The notes beneath the pieces are model-generated. The model did not search any database, was not told where the DNA came from, and saw nothing but the letters and a program-made list of their open reading frames with translations. Source: Chaenocephalus aceratus (Eukaryota; Chordata; Actinopteri; Perciformes; Channichthyidae). From it: a stretch of DNA of 64,000 nucleotides. The stretch is taken from positions 2,116,623 to 2,180,622 of the forward strand of contig CM043807.1 in assembly GCA_023974075.1 (NCBI GenBank), read 5' to 3'. Positions 54,550 through 64,000 of this stretch are shown here, in pieces. Every line of letters starts with the position of its first letter. Within the stretch, counting starts at the first letter, position 1. A program made the translations under genes and the position numbers.

Positions 54550-54980
54550 ATGTCTCCAAGACCTACCGAAGGTTTAACATCAGTGATGTACATCGGCTGG
54601 TACAAGCGCAGGCTCAGCCCCGAGGAGCAAAAGAGAAAAGGGGTTCAAGATGTAGCTACATATCCAGCTACGTCGACAATTATTGAAGGTAAGTGACAAA
54701 CAAAGCTGTAGTTACTGGCTAACTTTGACAAATGGACAGTCTTGATACAGTGTAAAGTGTTTTAATGATGTACTATTACGTTTTTTTGGATAACATGAAT
54801 GATATCCAATTCCCCACAGTTTCAAACAAAGATCTACCTTCAGGGAGAGTGAGCGTCAGGGCTAGCTGTTACAGGTCCATGAGAAAGCATGAAAAGCCTC
54901 ACGATCTCAGAGTAGGGAGAAAAATAAAAGTGTTAATCGGTTCAAAGCCTCAATCAGGTTTCATGTTCTGGGTTTTTTGA
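54550..54980 (+). CDS. Possible two-exon coding fragment, unknown (SWIM-like flanking region?)
   Basis: Exon 1 would run from ATG 54550 to 54688 and end GAAG before GTAAGT, a strong donor. Exon 2 would start at 54820 after TTCCCCACAG, an acceptor-like tract. Phase 1 is conserved across the join. The predicted protein starts MSPRPTEGLTSVMYIGWYKR and continues RLSPEEQKRKGVQDVA, then after the junction VSNKDLPSGRVSVRASCYRS and MRKHEKPHDLRVG. The frame stays open to TGA 54978-54980, or a GTAGGG donor near 54913 ends exon 2. The C-Y-x-S-M-R-K-x-E-x-P-H segment resembles the stretch before SWIM fingers in some fish YqaJ-containing proteins, but this is from memory and weak. It may be a gene start or a transposon exon. 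Confidence 0.35.
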
Positions 54981-55386
54981 TGTGGCCAAGAGTAGGTAAC
55001 CTGTGATTTAGGATTCAAATAAGCCCAGCTAGCTGACGTGTTGCAACAGATTACATAGTGACAATACATTTGCTCACATCAACTGTTAGCTAGCTATGTG
55101 TGTGTAGCATGAAGGGGCTACAGATTTATTTTCGTTGTGTAACCCTCTCGTGTAAAATGATAAATACATTAGCTAAACCCAAACTTAGCTTTCATCAAAG
55201 ATTCTTAATGAGGTTGAAAACCGTCTCTGCTTTCATGGAAACCCCAGAAACTGGTTGTGACGGCTGCTGTTCTTTACTGAATGGTTAGTATAATCCATGT
55301 AGGGTCCATTTGTATTGGCCAGTGTTAGGTAAGTGCTGGTTTTGTACCCTACATCTATGTTAAAGTTGTTCAACGTTCTACTAACA
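54981..55386. other. No recognisable gene
   Basis: No further exon of the preceding fragment could be supported. Confidence 0.4.
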
Positions 55387-55388
55387 CT

Positions 55389-55915
55389 CATTCACACCAA
55401 CGCAACTCCGGTTCAAGCTCCGTGCGGACAGCTTTTCAGGTTCAGAACCGGTTTCTTCGGTTTAGCTCCGGCTCTTTCACACCGCCCAGAGTCCGACTGG
55501 TGCTGCGTCATCGTTTGCGTCATGACGTAACCGTTTGCTTGCCTGCTTCATAAAGCCAAACCACGCGGAAACCCTTCACAGCTCACACCGACAAACAACA
55601 ACAATGGCCGATTGTGCTCCAGCTTCCTCTGTACCTCTTCGGAAGACCAGATTCCAGTAGGAGAGCTGGTCTCTTCAGTGGACCACTGCTGCTTGTTAAG
55701 TTTCTCCATCGTTGTGTACAAACAAAGAGTTGATCCACCTCGACGTAAGCGTGACGTATGCGGTGCCTTTTGCTCTAGCCGGACAATTTTTTGGTGCTTG
55801 AAACGAACCGGATTCCGGAGCTAAGAGGCTGCTCCACTGCGGTGTGAACAGGAAAACCCGGTGCTTTTCAAGCTCCAGCTCCGAACCGGCCCTGAAAACA
55901 CCGTTGGTGTGAATG
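55389..55915. mobile_element. TTCACACCAACG-ended MITE, complete copy
   Basis: The ends CTCATTCACACCAACG and, inverted, CTCATTCACACCAACGG frame about 530 bp. Internal phrases AGCTCCGGCTCTTTCACACC, ACAATGGCCGATTGT and CCGGAGCTAAGAGGC match the split copy at 30278-35419. It is non-coding and the target duplication is unclear. Confidence 0.75.
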
Positions 55916-56587
55916 AGGTAAGAGAATCTGGTTTGTTCCTTTTTCTCAACATTGTCAATGACTTCATGTAGTTAGTTTTATGAATTGTATCTCATAAGTA
56001 TGCATCAATAACCTAGTATATTAATAATGCGTAAAATTAAACAATACATTTGAAAGCACGTGTATACAGACAGGACGTCACAATTTAAAAAAAACACAAA
56101 TAAAAAAATTACTGAAAAAGAAGTGACGAATGAATGCAAAATCCAGGATTCGACACCACCCATCAAAATACGGAGCGAAAAGTTTAACCACAAGAATCAA
56201 GACTATATGAGCTACCACTAAGCGACTCACAGTCTGTAAATTACCATTAAAAAAAAAGCTGGACGTTTACTTTTCGTTTTAAGCATCGTTTTAAGGTCTT
56301 AACATTTCATTTACAAATGCGCGTTCCCATGACAAGGGTGCATTTCATGATGGGGTTGCATAATTTGACACCACACCGGTCCATTTGATTTATTTTCAAG
56401 CTTTCGTTGCTGAGCACCTCTCCACCTAAAAACACACTGAGGCCGCTCCTCTCCAACCGCTTTTGTGAAGCCAACGTTTAAAAACTCCTCTTTGTATCGT
56501 CTTTTTGCTATCATGTATGATCGAGATTGAGAGAATGGCTCATCAACGTCGCATAAACAGAAAGCGAGAAAACTTTCGCGGGGACGC
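55916..56587. other. No recognisable gene
   Basis: AT-rich DNA with short open frames lacking motifs. Confidence 0.4.
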
Positions 56588-56721
56588 GTCAGAGCTGATG
56601 ACGCGTTGCAAATACAATTCTGTTATTTTTAGTTTATTTTTATTTAGAAATGTAATATACAATGCTATATTGCATGATTTAAAAAAAAATTGTATTTGCA
56701 ACGCAGCCATCAGACTCTGAC
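56588..56721. repeat. 134-bp foldback with ~32-bp arms
   Basis: GTCAGAG-C-TGATG-A-CGCGTTGCAAATACAATT on the left pairs with the inverse on the right, which ends CATCAGACTCTGAC (56688-56721). The ~17-bp core GCGTTGCAAATACAATT is perfect. The AT-rich loop is about 68 bp. It could be a tiny foldback MITE. Confidence 0.8.
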
Positions 56722-56764
56722 GCTGTATGTGTGTAGCAATGCCCAATTAAAAACGGGTCCGCGA

Positions 56765-56965
56765 CCGACCCTGAGTTTGGGAAAGCTGAATTAGAGGGTT
56801 ATTAAGGAAACTAATGGCTTATTACTTGTAGAATATGGTCATGTTAGAATAAGGCATTAATACGTGTTTTATAATGACTAATAAAGAGCCAATATACTGC
56901 TAATATGCATGCTAATTAACAACTAGTTGATGGTTAATTTGTGTACCTTAATATAAAGTGTTACC
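56765..56965 (-). repeat. GGTAACACTTTA element, copy 3 (inverted end)
   Basis: Inverse of the first ~200 bp of 24983; ends AATATAAAGTGTTACC at 56965. The rest of the element is absent. Confidence 0.8.
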
Positions 56966-57759
56966 GAACGGAAAATATTTTCCGCTTCTCAGAAAACGTT
57001 GCACCACTCTACCATCCCCCCAAAATATCTAAAACGAGTGTCGATAATAGAAAAACAAATCAGGATCTGACTGCTCTGTGCAGGAAGGAAACTCAGGCTG
57101 TTGTTGCCATCATCAAAAACGCCTAAAATATGACAATCAAAGGTAAAGAACATTCAGAGGGATATCATATGTGTTGTTGTCTTAGTACTTGAACTCTGTG
57201 CGATGAAAGTAAACCCTTGTCTTACACCAACAATGAAGACACTAAAGCTTGAACAGTCTGTGTTCATCACAGCGTGCTCAAAACTACAGGGGACAGCTCG
57301 GGGAGATTTTCAATTAAAATGTTCCAAAGCAGTGTTTACTACTGTGCTTTCCTTCTGACCCTTCCTTTTAGAAATCAATTCAGCATCACCAGACTCAGGC
57401 GAGTGCTGTGAAGGCAGACGCCTTCAGATGATGTTTTAATTTATAATTTTGTTTTTTATTTATTCATCCATCTTTTCCCCATGGGTGGCTGCAGCCCAGC
57501 CTGGCTTAAATCACAAATATATTACATTATGTCGTTGTTAGCAGAATAAACAGGGTATTTCCTCTTCCTCTCTAGCTTACTTTCCTCTGGGCCAGACCAG
57601 ACGGAGATGTTATAATTGCAGTTTAAGATTTGCTAAGAATAGCAACATCCATTCATATTGAGCAACACAAGCCTGCTCCTGTCTGACCATCAGCAAAGTG
57701 CTGGGTTATGTTTGTTCCTAGAAATCAACGAAAAATGATATGAGTGTGTACCAGAGAGT
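56966..57759. other. No recognisable gene
   Basis: No domain-bearing open frame on either strand. Confidence 0.4.
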
Positions 57760-57982
57760 AGGAAAACTCTGTTACAGTAAAGTCAAATGTACAGTAAATG
57801 TTACTCAAGTATAAAAGTGTTATCATCAAAATATAGTTAAAGTACCAAAAGTAAAAGCAGTCATTGTGCAGATTGGTCCATTTCAGAATAATTATATATG
57901 ATATGTTTTATAATGATTGATCATGAAAGTGTCTCAAAGCTGGTAAAGGTGCAGCTAGTTTGAAGGACTTTGTATACTGCAG
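57760..57982 (-). repeat. CAGAGGTGG-type MITE, copy 3 (partial)
   Basis: CAGTCATTGTGCAGATTGGT through GGTAAAGGTGCAGCTAGTTT and TGTATACTGCAG match 36440-36570. It breaks at CTGCAG, where CAGGGACGTGCACAGG begins. Confidence 0.7.
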
Positions 57983-58980
57983 CAGGGACGTGCACAGGTA
58001 CGGGCCTTATGTTGCCCGGGCAACGGCCCGTTTCCACTTTTTGGCTGACCTGCCCCTCTGGAGAGAGAGGTTTTTTTTTTGTTATGTGTGGTCGAATCAA
58101 CATGATAAGCCACAATTAGTATTGTAAGTGTCTCGCTGTGGGTAAACCATGGATGTATAAGAAAACACACAGCTTCATTTTTCTTCAACTACTTCTTCTT
58201 CTCCTTCTTACATGTAATTGCCCGCGACATTTTGAATAAAGAACTTGTTTCCGTGTGAACTCATTCCACAGTATGACCACAAAAGTGTTTTAAACCAGGT
58301 ATACCTACGTTTTTATTATTTATGTTCTATATCGCTAAGTGTATGATTACACATGATACGTATTATAGCCATGATTATAGCCTATATATTGTTGAACTTT
58401 CCTGTCGGCTTCCAGACCGTGGTCGAGGAAACAGGGGGGATGACTCTCTGTCGTCTCCCAGGCCAGGGCAAGAAACAAGACACCTTCGGGGTTCAATATC
58501 CCACTTTGAGGCGAGCTCTTCTTGGGAGGTCGTTGCATTTATTTTGCTCTTCTGTTTCACAAGATACATCACAGACCTATGCTTTTTTCGCTGCCTCGTT
58601 TCATTTCCAGAAAACATACACCGCTCGCTCACTCTTGCTCTACCATACCCACACCCACATGCACGCACCACACCCCTCTCTTAAAGGGGGTAGCGATCTC
58701 ACTCTGGCATGACTCTAATGTCATAACAATATCATATTGGTGCGGTGCGTTAAGACCACCTCCAGTGTCGGATTTTGGAAAATGGATTTTGAGTTTTCTC
58801 ATGGCGGGACTTTACTTCCTCTTGACACCGTCGGTTATTTACAAAAAAACACCTACATATACAGATGTAGCGCTTCATTTTCCGACGCCTACCCGTGCGG
58901 GGTCCGTGATCGGCGCGGGGTGGGCCCCTGCTGAAAAGGAAAACCCCCCGCAGGACTCAAAACGCCCCCCTTGATAAATA
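57983..58980. other. Possible DNA-transposon remnant (CAGGGACGTGCACAGG end), otherwise unassigned
   Basis: The sequence joining the broken MITE starts CAGGGACGTGCACAGG, like a transposon end. GCCCGGGCAACGGCCC (about 58013) is a partial palindrome. Open frames at 58322-58974 show no domain. The second end was not found. Confidence 0.35.
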
Positions 58981-60003
58981 CATTTAATTATAATGAAACC
59001 AGCTGCAATGGATCATGGATCCACCAGGGGGAGCCGTGATTAAAAAGCTGCCACACTGGAACTCATGTGAAATAAAACAGCTGATAGATCTACAGGTATC
59101 TGATCGGATATTTGTTAAGATCCATATGTCACGGATAGGATCATATTCTGTGCTAATAAGAGACATGTAATAATTTACTAAACACTCACCATGTTTTTAT
59201 TTAACAAAATAATGTTTAATTCACGTTGGCGTAAGTACAAAACCATCGCTATGTTTTAGATCAGGAAATGCATCCCGGCTCAAACAAACGATGTTCAATC
59301 ATCATCCTCACAATCATTTAATGTAGGCCTTCTATCATATGTTTCGCGAGTTGAAATGAATGCCCTAAATTTAATCCACGTGAGTTTACAACAACAAAAA
59401 TAATCGCTTTGTTTTTTATATCACATCCGACCGGAGGAAAATGCAGCACGGCTCTCACTACTGATCATCCTAATCCCACGGGCAAACAATAATATGTACA
59501 GTGTTAATAGTTTACTGTATTTATTAGTGTCTAATATTACTGGGGATTTCGATTATTGTATCGGCTTCATATCGCAATATATTCCCGAAGTCTGAAATGC
59601 AAAAAATTTCCCACATTAGGGCAATTCACCCTAAATGTAATCATTCAAACAAAATCATATTTCGTTTATTTTTAACGAAATAAATGTGGTTTAAATCCAC
59701 ATAATTTACTGTGTTAATTGTTTACTGTAGTAGTGTGCACATTACTTTTCGCTGCTTGTTGCACCTGGTTAGAAGCTAAACTGCATGTCGTTGTCTCAGA
59801 ACCTGCAATATGTGCAATAACAATAAAGTTGAATCTAATCTTGAGCAGGAACAAATGTATTTAGGCTACTTAGTAAATATCTGACATTAACGATTAAACA
59901 CATTTGTGCATTCTGTAAACCGAGTCAAGCCGACTCCGGAGGTGGCGGCACATTAAAGTGTGCACCTGATTGTTTAACTTGAAGGTGCCTGATGACATTT
60001 AAT
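58981..60003. other. No recognisable gene
   Basis: AT-rich DNA with no supported frame or repeat. Confidence 0.4.
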
Positions 60004-60720
60004 CATGCAAACTAGGGGTGTAACGGTTTCACAGAAGTCACTGTTCGGTTCGTACCTCGGTTTGGGGGTCACGGTTCGGTACGGTTCGGTACAACAACAA
60101 AAAAGCAAAAAAAAGTCCCAAATGCATAATTCCAGGTTTGTTGTTATTTATGTTTGAACAGTAGTGCAAGTTTCAGTTTAAAAATAAAGAACTCTGACAT
60201 TTTGAATAATTAACTGTATTAAACAGTTAAAAACAAACCATACACAGTAACCACACACTCAGATGGCCATAGTATCTATAATGGCTGATGTCAAACAAAA
60301 AGGTTTCATCAAGCTGTAAAAACTAAAAAGGATGTCTTGAAAATATTACATCATAAATAATAAGAAAGTGTTTCAAGAGCGCAAAGTCGTTGAAAAACAT
60401 ATGCCAAAAGCTTCGTTATTTATTTTGGTCTCTCGGCTCTCATGTCTATTGGATTCTTAAAAACAGCGGGGATCAGCTGCTGAACAGCTGTGTCTTTTGG
60501 GGCTCCGGTGATTGGGCAAATCTGGGTGATGCCTTTCTGATATGATTTAGCATGTTAGCGTGTGTACCATTAGCATTACCGCACCGCTGTAGAAACAACG
60601 ACGGACACACCGTCCTCGTCCGATCCACCACTCGCACACCTCATCGTTATTGTAGTCCACAGGGAACCCGAAATGTTCCCACACAGCTGATTTAAAAGAA
60701 GCAGGTGGGTTCTTAGCTCC
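60004..60720 (+). mobile_element. hAT-like element remnant (GGGGTGTAACGGTTTC end)
   Basis: CTAGGGGTGTAACGGTTTCA followed by GGTTCGGTACGGTTCGGTAC is the usual terminus of a common fish DNA element. The interior at 60440-60720 (CAGCTGCTGAACAGCTG, CCCGAAATGTTCCCACACAG) belongs with it. The right end is not seen. Confidence 0.55.
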
Positions 60721-61254
60721 TGTGTGTTTTCTGAACTCACCATACTAACTTTTCTTCTTCTTGTATTTTGTTCGTTTGTTGTTGTGTTTCTTCTTGTTCT
60801 TCATTTGTTGTTTAAGTGCAGCTCTCTTCTTGTCCTCCTCCCTCCATGGAGTGTTCTGGCTCAGGGTTAGGGTTGGGCTGCAGAGAGCTGTCAGTCAGCC
60901 CACTGCTGGTGTTGGGCTCTGTGTGGGGGGGGGTGTCCCTCCCTAGGTGTCCCGCTGAGATGTGGGTGGTGCATCTGACAGCTGCTGAAGGGAAAACTCC
61001 TACCTCAATTGCCTCAGCACCAAAAATGGCCTTTTCAATGGTAAATATAAACTATGCAATTCCTGAAGAAATTGCTAGTGGGAATGCTTTATGCTGAAAA
61101 GCTGACGTGTAAGAAGAAAGTGAAGAATTTAGATTGAAATGATACATGAACACTGGGGGCTTGATTGTGTGATGAGAGAAGAAAAGAAAGTAAAAAGGCT
61201 TGGAAAAGCAGCAGAATATTTGAACTGCAAACTTTTGAACTAACTTGATGGCGA
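60721..61254. other. No recognisable gene
   Basis: TTCTT-rich and G-rich stretches; a 93-codon frame (60816-61097) has no domain. Confidence 0.35.
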
Positions 61255-61860
61255 ATGATCTGTCGCCATGCCAACGGCATTTGATGACACCCCATAATAT
61301 GCTTAGATGCGTTGATGGCTGCATGGTTACCAAACCTGTGAAATGTTGGGCCGTTTAGAGCATTTTCACTGAAGTTATGAGAAAACCGTGTTTCATGGTG
61401 AGCATTGTGTTGCCATGGCAACGGCATTTGAAGAAATCTCAAAACCGTCCCGTAGATGTCTTCACGGCTGGACTGTTAGCACACATGTGAAGTTCGAGCA
61501 TTTTTGGAACATTTTCATAGGAGTTATAGCAACATCGTCTTTTATGGCGAGGGATTTCATGGAAACGGCATATGATGACACCCCATAATTGACGTAGAGC
61601 TGTTGAGGCATGGAGAGGTGATATACAGGTGAAGAATGTGGGACGACCGGACCGTGTCCATTGGAGCTACAGCGACCTCGTGTTTTATGGCGAGGGATGC
61701 GTTTCCATGGCAACAGCCTATGGTGAGATCTCAGATTTGGCATAAAGCTGTTGAGGGCAGGACCATTAACCTTTATCTGAAGTCTGCTGCTCTGAGCATG
61801 TCAGTTGGAGTGATGACATCGTGTTCCATGACACAGGTGTTTATATTTGAGCTAACGACG
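61255..61860. repeat. Tandem array of ~145-bp units with CCATGGCAACGGC motifs
   Basis: Four to five diverged units. The anchor motif appears near 61266 (GCCATGCCAACGGCATTTGA), 61411 (TGCCATGGCAACGGCATTTG), 61558 (TCATGGAAACGGCATATGA), 61703 (TTCCATGGCAACAGCCTATG) and weakly at 61832. Units also share GACACCCCATAAT, AGCTGTTGA and TTTATGGCGAGGGAT. GTTGCCATGGCAAC at 61409-61422 is a perfect palindrome identical to an RFX X-box. Confidence 0.75.
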
Positions 61861-62234
61861 TGTCCAGAGATCAAAGGTTTCCATGGTACTGAAAAGGAAT
61901 CCAACTTCGATACAACCAATGTTAATATCTAGGCCGTCTCCAATACCGAACTCCGGTGCTGATAAGGCTCCGGTGAACGGCCGTCCAATCTTTTTAGGAC
62001 TTCAAAACCCCCCAGAATCTACACGCAAGATCAACGTAATCTTCTTAGGGGGGAGTTTACAACGTGGCCTCTAACACCAAACTGTCCGTCGTATCACTTA
62101 TTTCAGGCACTAAAGCGTCGGTCTCCGACCGCCAGGATAGCAAAACGGTGTGTATAGTGTAGTACGGTAGGTGTTGGTGGGCTGGAAGAACCCCAGAGCA
62201 GTATCTAAACTGCCCCTGGAGGAGAATCCCTCTG
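61861..62234. other. No recognisable gene
   Basis: Unassigned DNA between the tandem array and the LINE 3' end. Confidence 0.35.
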
Positions 62235-64000
62235 TAGTAGTAGAACCTTTATTTATCCAGGAAAATCAATTAAGAACAAATTCTTATTTACAATGATGAC
62301 CTAACAGGAGGCAAAGGCTTCCTGAGGGGATGGGGTTTGGGAGGAAATAAAAAGACACACTCCGGGCACTACAGAACCCAGGAGACAACACAAACACATA
62401 GAGCAAAGATGACCGGCATAGCAGTTAAACATATAAAAACTCTAAAACAATATTGCTGTGGTTCAATCAGTCATTAAAATCAGCATCAAGCAAAGCAGCT
62501 ACATGTGTGTACCAGGGTGTCAATAATAGTGACATTGAAGGTGTTGGGGGAGACAAAGGTTTTCATTTTTAATGTTTTTTGAACGGTATGCCAGCTATCT
62601 GCTGCTGCAAACTGAAAGGCGGAGCGGCCAAAGGATGTATGGGCGTTGGGGATCTTTAGCAGGATGCTTGTAGCTGACCGGGTGTTGTGTGTCGGGGGTG
62701 TGCGGAGTTGCAGTAATTGTGTGAGGTAGAAGGGAGTGAGGCCTAGGAGTGTTTTGTAAACAAACATCAGCCAGTGGATGTTGCGTCTGGTCTCAAGAGA
62801 GGGCCAGTTAGCCAGAGAGCACAGGTCACAGTGGTGTGTCCTGTAGGGGGCATTGGTGGCAAAGCGGATGGCGGAGTGATACAGAACGTCTAAATGATCG
62901 AGAGCTCCTTTACACGCCGAGCGGTAGATGGTATCACCGTAGTCGAACAGAGGAAGGACAGTCATCTGGACCAGAGAGAGTTTAGCAGATGAAGTGAATG
63001 AGGAGCGATTCCTATATAGAAAGCTGAGTCGAGCTTTGACCTTGGTCTGAATTTTGGAGAGATGTTCTTTGAATGACAGATTACTGTCAATCCAAAATCC
63101 AAGGTATTTATAGGATTTAACTATTTCGAGGTCCCGGCCATCGGCGGTCACAATAGTGCCAGTTTGGGAGGCACCACTGCGGCCAAACCACATGATCTTG
63201 GTTTTAGTGGTGTTCAGGACCAGGCCAAGGGCAGAGAGATGTGACTGGATTCTCTGAAAACTATCCTGAAGAGTTGTCAGGACAGTATCCGGGGAAGGGC
63301 CAGCAGTGTACAGAATCGTGTCATCGGCTATAGGTGGATAGAGGAGTTGCCCACTGATTTCTCCATGTCATTTATATATATTGAGAATAGGATGGGTGCT
63401 AGAATAGAGCCTTGTGGTACTCCCTTAGAGATGGATAGGGGCTGTGTCATCAGATTTTCAGATTTTACACACTGGGTGCGCATGGACAGGTAGTTTTCAA
63501 ACCAGGCTATCGATTGGTTAGCGACACCAATGCATCTAAGCTTTCCCAGAAGCAGTTGGTGATCTATGGTGTCGAAGGCTTTGGCAAGATCGATGAAAAT
63601 GGCAGCACAGTATTGTCTGGAGTCAAGGGCATTGATGATATCATTTAGGACTTTGAGAGTCGCCGTCTCACACCCATGTCCTGCACGGAACCCAGACTGC
63701 ATGTCAGATACTGTAGTATAGGTTCCCACATTTAACAAAGTGCTGGTTAAAGAGCTCTGCTATGCGTTCATTACCGGTGACTACTGTGTCCTCAATAACG
63801 AGGGAGTTAGGGAGATGAGAGGATGGGGGTTTATTCTCCATCTCTTTCACTGTTTTCCAGAATGTCCTTGGATTGGATCCACAGAGGTTGAATTGATTAT
63901 GGAAGTAATCAACCTTGGCTTTGCGGATAGCCTGTATAGATTTATTTCTAATTTTCCTGAATGATAGCCAATCGTCGTGGGATTTTGAGTGACGAGCCCT
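62235..64000 (-). pseudogene. Non-LTR LINE (clade unresolved), C-terminal ORF2 and 3' end
   Basis: The minus strand enters the window with linker sequence (FRKIRNKSIQAIRKAKVDYF, NPRTFWKTVKEMENKPPS, AELFNQHFV). RT follows: SDMQSGFRAGHGCETATLKV, AIFIDLAKAFDTIDHQLLLG (motif A), SKGVPQGSILAPILFSIYIN (motif B), a frame change near 63328, IADDTILYTAG (motif C; IADD), KIMWFGR, KSYKYLGFWIDSNLSFKEHL, YHSAIRFATNAPYRTHHCDL and FGRSAFQFAAADSW, with a stop at 62486. The 3' UTR ends TAAGAATTTGTTCTTAATTG-type sequence with AATAAAGGTTCTACTACTAC at about 62235-62260. It is a sibling of the LINE at 46.5-49.7 kb. Confidence 0.85.

Noticed and set aside
55389..55915. Target-site duplication TCA/TGA for the complete MITE
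   Set aside because: The flanking trinucleotides are complementary, not identical, so they are part of the inverted ends.
57983..58974. Overlapping 119-150 codon frames at 58.3-58.97 kb as genes
   Set aside because: Several overlapping frames on both strands with no domain; low support.

Overview
The window looks like nuclear DNA from a teleost fish, probably a spiny-rayed one. I could not support a single intact host gene. Almost everything recognisable is transposable-element sequence, mostly broken and often nested. The teleost call rests on element types: L2 LINEs with (ATTG)n tails, a Rex3/RTE LINE with a (GATG)n tail, a Gmr1-type Gypsy element with integrase upstream of reverse transcriptase, a gag-bearing DIRS element, Tx1-like L1, and many hAT-like, TTAA-type and foldback DNA elements. 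No tRNA, rRNA, CRISPR array or bacterial-type operon was seen.

Layout. 1-4.1 kb: L2 LINE on the plus strand, its 3' UTR joined to a composite repeat (TTCATGAA-rich array, Rex3 tail, L2 tail). 4.6-8.0 kb: reverse-strand L2 with ORF1 (SGNH/esterase) and endonuclease but no reverse transcriptase. 8.0-8.9 kb: reverse-strand L1/Tx1 ORF1. 9.2-10.4 kb: dispersed repeats and a BED-finger fragment between direct repeats. 10.9-12.0 kb: Rex3 3' coding end running into a TTCATGAA array. 12.0-15.6 kb: 5'-truncated Gmr1-like Gypsy with one 702-bp LTR. 16.3-18.4 kb: LINE fragment and the second copy of the composite repeat. 19.2-24.9 kb: non-coding DNA-transposon remnants, including a strong hairpin near 22.0 kb. 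25.0-28.4 kb: nested DNA transposons. 28.86-37.23 kb: an 8.4-kb hAT insertion with an 8-bp target duplication; inside it sit a small-TIR element, then another hAT (8-bp duplication), then a DIRS element, four levels deep. 37-46 kb: DNA-transposon remnants, a long-TIR foldback element with TA duplications, and a LINE interrupted by a CAGGGTTCC transposon with a TAAGT duplication. 46.5-49.7 kb: reverse-strand LINE interrupted by a TTAA-flanked, THAP-containing (Kolobok-like) element. 50-54.4 kb: decayed L1/Tx1 carrying an inserted L2. 54.5-55.0 kb: a possible two-exon coding fragment of unknown identity. 55.4-62 kb: MITEs, a 134-bp foldback, and a ~145-bp tandem array carrying palindromic X-box-like motifs. 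62.2-64 kb: reverse-strand LINE running off the window.

How parts relate. The elements do not form a host pathway. Their interest is the insertion history: clean target duplications allow several empty sites to be inferred, and interrupted reading frames rejoin exactly when the insert is removed. The best leads for something under-described are the TTCATGAA palindrome array tied to the Rex3 C-terminus, the twice-seen Rex3/L2 chimera, the CAGGGTTC-ended transposons with 5-6 bp target duplications, and the hairpin-cored GGCCCCTACACAC element with a 5-bp duplication. Family names were assigned from motifs by eye; no database search was run.
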